Shown here: positions 11,967 through 17,211 of the stretch, piece by piece
How positions within the stretch are numbered: position 1 is the stretch's first letter
Layout of the letters: every line of letters starts with the position of its first letter
Source: JBJKRW01 sp046704445
Lineage (GTDB): Bacteria; Patescibacteriota; Microgenomatia; UBA1406; GWC2-37-13
Direction: 5' to 3'
Length of the DNA stretch: 17,211 nt
NCBI GenBank assembly: GCA_046704445.1
Contig: JBJKRW010000008.1
Coordinates: 1-17,211, forward strand
Program-made: the position numbers and the translations under genes
Notes under the pieces: generated by a model
Told to the model about the DNA's origin: nothing
Databases searched by the model: none
Seen by the model: the letters and a program-made list of their open reading frames with translations, nothing else

Positions 11967-11978
11967 AAGGCAATAAAA

Positions 11979-12005
11979 GGACAGACCTAAAAAAGGTCTG
12001 TCCTC
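11979..12005 (+). terminator. Strong hairpin between the DUF1573 gene and ccdA (attenuator-like)
   Basis: Perfect 11-bp stem (AGGACAGACCT 11979-11989, AGGTCTGTCCT 11995-12005) with an AAAAA loop, followed by CATTTT. The T-tract is short, so termination is probably partial, lowering expression of the downstream genes or stabilising the upstream mRNA 3' end. A partner T-tract for the minus strand is absent. Confidence 0.6.
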
Positions 12006-12018
12006 ATTTTGGACCGAT

Positions 12019-12849
12019 ATGACAAATAATTTTATATTCGGTATTTCGCTTACCGCTTCGTTTCTTGCGGGAGTTTTGGCGTTATTCGCGCCATGTTGCG
12101 TCACGTTTCTGTTCCCTTCATATCTGGGAACCGTGTTTAAGGAAGGAAAAAAGGTGATGGTATACACAGTCATTTTCGCGTTGGGGTTGTCTTCCATCCT
12201 TATTCCGGTTGCCCTGGGGTTCAGGGTGCTGGTATTTTTCTTTGACGCATTTCATAGGCAAGTGTATTATCTCGGAGGGGTGTTTCTCGTATTCATGGGA
12301 ATAATGACCATTAAACCAATTTTAAATTTTCAGTTTTCGGTTTTCAGTTCCTTGAGACAGAGGAAGCAGTTGGGGAATAAAATCAATGCGGGATCCGTGT
12401 TCGGACTGGGAATTGTGTCGGGATTGACTTCATCATGTTGCGCGCCGGTACTTTTTGCGGCAGTGACCTTGACGACTCTTTCGCCGACGCTGTTTCAGGC
12501 GATAATTGTTTCCGGAGCTTACGTATTGGGAATCGTGTTTCCTTTGTTTCTGATGTCTCTGGGATATGCAAAAGCAACAAGAGTATTATCGGGAAACCGA
12601 AGGCAACGTGTATATACGGTCTTCAAATATCTCGGTGCCGGAATATTTATTCTGTCCGGCATTCTGATTATTATTTTCGCAGCAATGAATAAATTGCAAA
12701 TGGGCCAGATGGACGGGTACAGTACTTCATTGAGAATGATTGTCTTCAACATCGCCAAGTATTTCCGGAATCCGGTTATCGATCTTGTGACATTTATTAC
12801 GATTGTCGCAGTCTTTATCTATCTGATACGGAAAAGTTATAGATTATAA
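12019..12849 (+). CDS. ccdA: CcdA/DsbD-type transmembrane thiol-redox transporter
   Basis: 276 residues with six or more membrane spans, of the CcdA/DsbD membrane-domain family, which carries electrons from cytosolic thioredoxin to extracytoplasmic Cys proteins. Span 1 contains LFAPCCVTFLFPS (C26, C27) and the pseudo-repeat span holds GLTSSCCAPVLF (C140, C141); family members have one redox Cys in each position (SPCxLP and CxxPVL), so the Cys-Cys doublets are unusual. The cytosolic loop at about 98-125 is encoded by a low-complexity TTTTCAGTTTTCGG-like stretch. A seventh and eighth hydrophobic segment (205-222, 252-270) end the protein. It follows the DUF1573 gene and precedes two exported Cys-containing proteins, its likely partners. 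Confidence 0.85.
   Translation: MTNNFIFGISLTASFLAGVLALFAPCCVTFLFPSYLGTVFKEGKKVMVYTVIFALGLSSILIPVALGFRVLVFFFDAFHRQVYYLGGVFLVFMGIMTIKPILNFQFSVFSSLRQRKQLGNKINAGSVFGLGIVSGLTSSCCAPVLFAAVTLTTLSPTLFQAIIVSGAYVLGIVFPLFLMSLGYAKATRVLSGNRRQRVYTVFKYLGAGIFILSGILIIIFAAMNKLQMGQMDGYSTSLRMIVFNIAKYFRNPVIDLVTFITIVAVFIYLIRKSYRL
12318..12349 (+). repeat. Low-complexity T-rich tract inside ccdA
   Basis: The stretch AATTTTAAATTTTCAG, then TTTTCGGTTTTCAGTT, encodes ILNFQFSVFS in the loop between the spans. A similar TAATTTTCAATTTCC occurs before the csoR start (11163-11177). It may be an in-frame insertion of a dispersed AT-rich repeat. Confidence 0.35.
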
Positions 12850-12862
12850 ATTTAATAAATAT

Positions 12863-13450
12863 ATGAAAAAGTCAATGCTTACGGGTGTTATGGTTTTTCT
12901 TGCGGTATTGTTAGTTGTGTTGCCCGCACATGCCCAGATGATTGGGTGGGGTTCTCAAAACCAGGGCGCACCTTCCCAAAGCGATATCAAGGAGGAGGAG
13001 AACATGCAAAACCAGGGATCGGCGGTTTATCAAAAGCTGAAAAACGGAACAATCACGTGCCAGAAACTCACAAACGACGATTACGAAAAGCTCGGTGAAT
13101 ATTTTATGGGTCAGGCTGCAGGCAGTACGGAAAATCATGTTGTCTGGGATCAGAGAATCCAACAGATGATGGGTGATCAGGGTGATACGCAAATGCATAT
13201 TGACTGGGGAGAACGGGGAAGCGGTTGTGAATCGACGGGAAGCTATTCAAATAACCTCGGACAGTGGGGAAACGGATTCGGCATGATGGGATACGGCAAC
13301 CGATACGGTATGATGGGTGGAAACTGGGCAAACACCGGGGTGGGGAGCATTGTCGGAGGTGCAATTTCTTGGGCTTTACCGGTTTTCTTAGTTATTGATC
13401 TGGTTTTGCTGACGGTGTTGTTGTGGAAAAAAATCAAAAGCAACAAATAA
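12863..13450 (+). CDS. Secreted Met-rich protein with C-terminal membrane anchor
   Basis: 195 residues. A signal peptide is clear (KKSMLTGVMVFLAVLLVVLPAHA, cut after about residue 24), and a C-terminal membrane segment (165-188) plus basic tail (KKIKSNK) anchors it, so most of the chain is outside. A conserved-looking core (about 55-125) starts NGTITCQKLTNDDYEKLGEYFMGQ and ends GERGSGC, with C66 and C122 able to form a disulfide. It also holds QQMMG and QMHIDWG. A Gly/Met/Tyr/Asn-rich stretch follows (GMMGYGNRYGMMGG). Met and His clusters suggest Cu(I) binding. I recall similar core segments in hypothetical proteins of candidate phyla, unverified. It sits between ccdA, which could reduce its Cys pair, and the 468-aa gene. 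Confidence 0.7.
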   Translation: MKKSMLTGVMVFLAVLLVVLPAHAQMIGWGSQNQGAPSQSDIKEEENMQNQGSAVYQKLKNGTITCQKLTNDDYEKLGEYFMGQAAGSTENHVVWDQRIQQMMGDQGDTQMHIDWGERGSGCESTGSYSNNLGQWGNGFGMMGYGNRYGMMGGNWANTGVGSIVGGAISWALPVFLVIDLVLLTVLLWKKIKSNK

Positions 13451-13469
13451 TTAATAATTCAATTCATAT

Positions 13470-14876
13470 ATGAAATACATCGTACAAGCGCTTAAAAAGG
13501 TATATTTCCGGTTCAGCATGATAATGGTGACAGGGTTGAGTTTTGTTCTGTTTCTGGTCATTGATTATTTTCTTTTGACGCGGACCACGAGCATCAGCAG
13601 TTTTATTTCCGATAACAGCAAGGTTTTTGTGTATTTTGCCGTTATACTGAGCGCACTGAACGATTTGTTCATTTCGGTCGTGTTGACATATCTTGTATAT
13701 GTTATTGATGAGCGCCGATCCATTTCAAAATCTTCATCGTCAAATTCTATAATCGCGGTGTTTTTGAGTCTGGTTTCGGTAGGATGTGCGGTCTGCGGAG
13801 GCTTTTTGCTTCCGATCGTCGGCATCGCCGCATCGCTTACCGCATTTCCGTTCCAGGGATTGGAAATCAAATTATTTTCCATTGCGCTTTTGCTTTTGGT
13901 TTTGTGGGATATGAGCGGCCGTATCAGCGGCGTCATATCAAGACGGAAAAAAGGAAAAGTACTCGCATATTCGTATATCGTCGGAGTCGGCCTGTTGGTT
14001 ACGGTTTACCTCATTCCGCGTTTGCCGTTTGGGGTAAAGTCGCTGTTTGCGAACGTTTCACAAAAACAGCAGGTAGTGACAAAAACATCTGCGAAAACAG
14101 ATGAGATTTTCAATGAGATAAATCCGGAAAAGGGATACGATTTACACGTGTCCTACGGAAATATCGGTCCGGAAATGATAAAATCCGGCGTCATTGACCT
14201 TGCGAAGTTCAAACAGGCATATCAGCAATCGGGCAGTCCGTTGACGCAGAGTCAGATTGATATTTTGACTAAAGGATCAAACAAGAATATTGTGATCGAC
14301 CGACAGAACTCGTATTTTCTCCTGAACTTCTTTTGGGCTGCGGGATTGGCAAACCGGACCGATATTCTTACTCAGGGAGATATGACACAGTACGGACAAA
14401 ATCAAGTAGGAAGCTTTGCATCAACCGGCGGGTGGACGCTGGCCCAAGGCAGCCCTATGGATTATTATTCTCAGTTGGGTTTGATACCGTTAACCGCCGC
14501 ACAGCAAACACTGGTGCAGAAAGTTTCGTCGAATATCTATAGGCCATGCTGTAATAATCCGACTTCATTTCCGGACTGCAATCACGGTATGGCTTTGCTT
14601 GGCGTGTTGGAGCTTATGGCGAAAAATAACGCGACGGAAAATCAGATGTATGAAGCGGCAAAATACATCAATGCCTTTTGGTTTCCGTCAAATTATTACG
14701 ACATCGCTTTGTATTTTAAGAATAAAGAAGGAAAAAGCTTCACTCAGGTTCCGGGACAGGATGTGTTGGGTAAGGAAGTGTCTTCGGCAACCGGGGCACA
14801 GGCAGTCAAGCAGTGGCTTGTTGATCACGGAGTAGAGGAAAAGCCGCCGCAGCAGGGATCAAGCTGTGGGGTTTAA
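13470..14876 (+). CDS. 468-aa membrane protein with Cys/His-rich extracytoplasmic domain
   Basis: No named family is recognised. The N-terminal ~185 residues hold about five membrane spans (near 14-37, 51-79, 93-124, 133-148, 166-183); the third contains VGCAVCGG, a CxxC at 106-109 in or at the membrane. A large soluble domain (190-468), probably outside, carries a CC pair (360-361), C370 and H372 in CCNNPTSFPDCNHGM, and ends with SSCGV (C466). The CxxC in the membrane plus clustered Cys outside suggests thiol relay or metal binding, in keeping with csoR and ccdA in the same run of genes. Its TAA stop overlaps the stop of the convergent ATPase gene by 3-4 nt. Confidence 0.72.
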   Translation: MKYIVQALKKVYFRFSMIMVTGLSFVLFLVIDYFLLTRTTSISSFISDNSKVFVYFAVILSALNDLFISVVLTYLVYVIDERRSISKSSSSNSIIAVFLSLVSVGCAVCGGFLLPIVGIAASLTAFPFQGLEIKLFSIALLLLVLWDMSGRISGVISRRKKGKVLAYSYIVGVGLLVTVYLIPRLPFGVKSLFANVSQKQQVVTKTSAKTDEIFNEINPEKGYDLHVSYGNIGPEMIKSGVIDLAKFKQAYQQSGSPLTQSQIDILTKGSNKNIVIDRQNSYFLLNFFWAAGLANRTDILTQGDMTQYGQNQVGSFASTGGWTLAQGSPMDYYSQLGLIPLTAAQQTLVQKVSSNIYRPCCNNPTSFPDCNHGMALLGVLELMAKNNATENQMYEAAKYINAFWFPSNYYDIALYFKNKEGKSFTQVPGQDVLGKEVSSATGAQAVKQWLVDHGVEEKPPQQGSSCGV

Positions 14877-14887
14877 ATCCCCAGCTT
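14861..14887. terminator. Bidirectional hairpin over two convergent stop codons
   Basis: AAGCTGTGGGG (14861-14871) pairs with CCCCAGCTT (14879-14887) across the loop TTTAAAT, with two bulged bases. The loop carries both stop codons (TAA at 14874-14876 on plus, TAA at 14875-14873 on minus). No T-tract follows on either strand, so it may act by mRNA 3'-end protection or rho-type termination. Confidence 0.45.
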
Positions 14888-16990
14888 TGCGTTTCGTAAA
14901 GTCATGGCGTTGGCGACCACGATGACTGACGATAAACTCATAAGGAGTGCGCCGACCGCGGGAGTAAGTCTGAATCCCAACGGAACAAAAAGACCCGCTG
15001 CCGCAGGAATTGCCAGGATGTTATATCCGGCTGCCCAAAATAAATTTTCCACCATTTTGCGGTAGACTTTTCGGGATAATACGATCAGGCGGACGATGTG
15101 TTGAGGATTACTCTGTGTTAACACAATGTCGCCGGCTTCAACCGCGACATCCGTTCCTGCGCCTATGGCTACTCCGGCGTTTGCTTGGGTTAATGCCGGA
15201 GCATCATTGACTCCGTCACCCGCCATAATCACGATGTTTCCCTGATTTTGCAAGGTTTTGACGTATTTGTATTTATCCTCCGGCAAGACTTCTGCAAAAA
15301 CCGTATCGATCCCGAGTTCTTTTGCCACGGGCATTGCGGCCGCTTTGGTATCTCCGGTCAGCATGGCTACTTTAACTCCGAGTTTGTGAAGTTCGGTAAC
15401 TGCTTGACGGGACTCGGGTATTATCCGGTCGCTTAAACCCAATACTCCCAGAATTTTTTTGCCGTCAGCCACAAACACGGGTGTTTCTCCTTTTGCGGAA
15501 AATTTCTCAACAATCTTTATTGCTTCTTCATTCATGATTTTTTTCGATTCCATCAGCCGTCTGTTGCCGACATAGTATGTTTTGTCTTTAATCATACCCT
15601 GCATGCCCATACCGGAAAGATTTTTGATTAAAGATGATTCGGGAAATGAAACGCGTTTTTCCTTGAGATAGGAAACGATCGCCATGCCAATGACATGGGA
15701 TGACCGGTTTTCGATTGCGCCAATTGTCGAAAGAAGCGATTGTCTGCCGCCTTCCAAAACCTCGATATCGCTGACTCCGAATTCTCCTTTTGTTAAAGTG
15801 CCTGTTTTGTCGAATATCACATAAGAGGCTCCTTTTATTACTTCGATTTTTCCCATATCCTTGATAAATACGCCGTTATTCACCGCGAGTTTGGTAGCTA
15901 TGGTAGAAACTGTAGGGATGGCAAGGCCAAGTGCGTGCGGGCAGGCGATAACCAATACCGTAATGGCAAGGGTTGCCGCGAACACAAACGGCTGTCCTGC
16001 GATAAGCGACCAAAACAAAAGGGCAATGATTGAAACGGATAACGCAGAAAAAGTAAGCCATTTTGAGGCGCGGTCCGCGAGCTTCTGTGCCGACGGCTTG
16101 GTTTTTTTGGCTGATGAGATGAGGCTTTGGATCTGGCCGATGGTTGATGATTCTCCTACGCGTTTCAGTTTGACTTCGACCGATCCGTCGATGCTGATTG
16201 CACCTGCGATGACCTCCGTCCCTGCCGATTTTTCGATTGGTTTTGATTCGCCGGTGATATGTGATTCGTTGAAATTTCCGCTGCCTTTGACGATTTCGCC
16301 GTCAGCGGGCACTTTTTCACCCGGCTTGACTATGACGATATCGTTTTCCTTCAGTGATGTCAATTCAACTTCCTTTACTCCGTTTCCGGTTTTCAGATGG
16401 GCCTCTTTCGGAAGCAGTTTGGCGACTTCCTGAAGCGCGTCACCTGCCGCAGTAGAGGATTTTGCTTCAAGAAAATGACCGAACAGTAAAACCCAAATCA
16501 AAGTTGAAATCTCAAGATAAAACTCCACGTGAATTGCAGGGATAAATGTCGAAGCTGCCGAGAATAAATAGCCCGCACCTACACCCATAGATACGAGGGT
16601 CATCATACCGTATTGTTTCATCTTGATTTCCATGGTTGCGTGTTCGAAAAAGACAAGTCCGAAGTAAAAAATAACAGTGGCAATACCGAATTCGACAAGT
16701 GACCGGTATGCAAAATCCGGCATATGAAGAATTTTTTCTGCAGGACTTGAAAATATTGCCAACGGTACAAGAAGCACAGAGACGATATAAAATCTGTGAA
16801 GAAAATCCTTTGCCGCCTCAGGCGTTGCCATCATACTTGCATGATCATGTTCCATATGACCCGAATCCGCTGAACTTTTTTTGACCAGATCCATGCCGCC
16901 GCATTTGGGACATTTTCCCGGTTTTTCCTGTTTGATCTCGGGGTGCATAGGGCAGGTGTAATAATCGGAATTTGATTGCATAGTGTTCAT
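14873..16990 (-). CDS. copB: CopB-type (CPH) P1B copper-exporting ATPase
   Basis: 705 residues. The N-terminus has the heavy-metal-binding motif YTCPMHPEIKQEKPGKCPKCGGMDLV (C13, C27, C30), then a His/Met stretch (GHMEHDHASMM). Eight membrane spans follow the P1B plan. The metal site in span 6 is CPH (350-352), which marks the CopB-like P1B-3 group, associated with Cu(I)/Cu(II) or Ag(I) export. Motor motifs: TGES (246-249), DKTGTLT (phosphorylated D394), TGDT (545-548) and GDGVNDAP (591-598). The normally invariant HP of the nucleotide domain is HV here (432-433, SSHVIGMAI); the His that contacts ATP is kept. It is convergent with the csoR-led gene run, so it needs its own control, perhaps from the partial regulator upstream. 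Confidence 0.93.
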   Translation of the reverse strand: MNTMQSNSDYYTCPMHPEIKQEKPGKCPKCGGMDLVKKSSADSGHMEHDHASMMATPEAAKDFLHRFYIVSVLLVPLAIFSSPAEKILHMPDFAYRSLVEFGIATVIFYFGLVFFEHATMEIKMKQYGMMTLVSMGVGAGYLFSAASTFIPAIHVEFYLEISTLIWVLLFGHFLEAKSSTAAGDALQEVAKLLPKEAHLKTGNGVKEVELTSLKENDIVIVKPGEKVPADGEIVKGSGNFNESHITGESKPIEKSAGTEVIAGAISIDGSVEVKLKRVGESSTIGQIQSLISSAKKTKPSAQKLADRASKWLTFSALSVSIIALLFWSLIAGQPFVFAATLAITVLVIACPHALGLAIPTVSTIATKLAVNNGVFIKDMGKIEVIKGASYVIFDKTGTLTKGEFGVSDIEVLEGGRQSLLSTIGAIENRSSHVIGMAIVSYLKEKRVSFPESSLIKNLSGMGMQGMIKDKTYYVGNRRLMESKKIMNEEAIKIVEKFSAKGETPVFVADGKKILGVLGLSDRIIPESRQAVTELHKLGVKVAMLTGDTKAAAMPVAKELGIDTVFAEVLPEDKYKYVKTLQNQGNIVIMAGDGVNDAPALTQANAGVAIGAGTDVAVEAGDIVLTQSNPQHIVRLIVLSRKVYRKMVENLFWAAGYNILAIPAAAGLFVPLGFRLTPAVGALLMSLSSVIVVANAMTLRNAKLGI

Positions 16991-17008
16991 ATTTATGTAC
17001 TTATTTGT

Positions 17009-17036
17009 ATTTAATGATTAATTCATTTGAAGTCAA
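17009..17036 (-). promoter_or_regulatory. Putative promoter of the copB-like gene
   Basis: On the minus strand TTGACT (17031-17036), 16-nt spacer, TTAAAT (17009-17014), then 18 nt to the ATG at 16990. It starts 3 nt after the stop of the 14-codon ORF. Confidence 0.45.
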
Positions 17037-17039
17037 CTA

Positions 17040-17084
17040 TTAGCAGCATCCTCCCGATGATCCGTTTGCGCCTTGATTGTCCAT
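17040..17084 (-). CDS. Possible 14-residue peptide ending in Cys-Cys
   Basis: ATG to TAA encodes MDNQGANGSSGGCC, a Gly/Ser-rich peptide with a vicinal Cys pair at its C-terminus that could bind Cu(I). It lies between the partial regulator and the copper ATPase, in frame with the regulator after a TAG and nine codons, so it might also be a readthrough extension or the tail of a formerly longer protein. The DNA contains CATC, GGGAG, GATG (17047-17059), like the csoR operator, so it may instead be a regulatory site. No Shine-Dalgarno is seen; a coding role is uncertain. Confidence 0.25.
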   Translation of the reverse strand: MDNQGANGSSGGCC

Positions 17085-17111
17085 AAAAATCTTTGAACGA
17101 CTGATAACACG

Positions 17112-17211
17112 CTATGCGTCGTTTCTCTGTTTTTTTCTGAAAACTTTCAAAAGCTCATTGACCGCCCGTTCCTTGTTGCTTCTGAACTGTTCCGCGGCGT
17201 GTGTCCTCAGA
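17112..17211 (-). CDS. C-terminal end of a second CsoR/RcnR-family regulator (partial)
   Basis: The frame is open from the window edge to TAG at 17112-17114, giving 32 residues (LRTHAAEQFRSNKERAVNEL, then LKVFRKKQRNDA). It aligns with the end of the CsoR in this window: LRTHAAE with LKTCVKE, and VNELLKVFRKK with VREIIEVFKRK, with one 2-residue gap. His replaces the second ligand Cys, as in the Ni/Co sensor RcnR; the preceding cut codon ends in T, consistent with a ligand His (CAT). Position upstream of the ATPase suggests it controls that gene. The N-terminal ligand Cys lies outside the window, so the metal is undecided. Confidence 0.5.
   Translation of the reverse strand, partial: LRTHAAEQFRSNKERAVNELLKVFRKKQRNDA

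Noticed and set aside
13565..13936. 123-aa minus-strand ORF
   Set aside because: It is antisense to the membrane part of the 468-aa gene and has no promoter or family features.
15861..16433. 190-aa plus-strand ORF
   Set aside because: It lies wholly inside the P-type ATPase gene, whose motifs are unambiguous; it is an antisense shadow.

Overview
The window looks like the chromosome of a candidate-phyla-radiation bacterium (Patescibacteria, possibly Microgenomates). The reasons are compact genes, many orphan hypothetical proteins, almost no Shine-Dalgarno sites, and families I recall from those genomes; the lineage is an inference. TGA is used as an ordinary stop, which argues against the CPR lineages that recode TGA as glycine. 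At least ten genes carry a -10 hexamer only 4-9 nt before the start codon, so they are probably transcribed as leaderless or nearly leaderless mRNAs.

Layout. (1) 1-2724: the tail of an unknown gene; a WecG/TagA/CpsF-type glycosyltransferase split into two ORFs by an apparent 1-nt frame break; an orphan helical protein; and a Cof-type HAD phosphatase on the minus strand. (2) 2760-6234: an AT-rich stretch of small, unrelated, accessory-type genes (HIT protein, a 5'-truncated ORF, an orphan 250-aa protein, HicBA toxin-antitoxin, an HxpB/YniC-like sugar-phosphate phosphatase, a GIY-YIG nuclease). They are separated by a recurring compound repeat whose core resembles the 3' end of tRNA-His (acceptor stem plus T arm). 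The stretch ends at an intact tRNA-His(GTG) gene. The GIY-YIG gene sits in a ~355-bp unit with imperfect terminal inverted repeats, flanked by an exact 18-bp duplication of the tRNA-His 3' end. (3) 6267-11047: housekeeping and orphan genes: a membrane-anchored protein, an MBL-fold hydrolase in operon with the replicative helicase dnaB, then a 602-aa and a 134-aa orphan, each with its own sigma70-like promoter. (4) 11058-17211: a metal and thiol-redox island. It holds csoR with a dyad operator, a DUF1573 protein with a CxC motif, a CcdA/DsbD-type membrane protein, a secreted Met-rich protein and a 468-aa membrane protein with a Cys/His-rich outer domain. Convergent to these are a CopB-type (CPH) P-type ATPase, a 14-codon ORF ending in Cys-Cys and the tail of a second CsoR/RcnR-family regulator.

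How the parts may work together. In region 4 CsoR probably senses Cu(I) and controls an envelope module: CcdA moves reducing power across the membrane to extracytoplasmic Cys proteins, the Met-rich protein may bind copper, and the ATPase exports it. The second regulator lies upstream of the ATPase and may control it. Region 2 looks like a tRNA-anchored insertion hot spot or cassette-like array, with the repeats becoming less tRNA-like away from tRNA-His. No integrase is visible, so the mechanism is open. The cassette-like repeat, the GIY-YIG unit and the copper/thiol island are the parts most worth following up.
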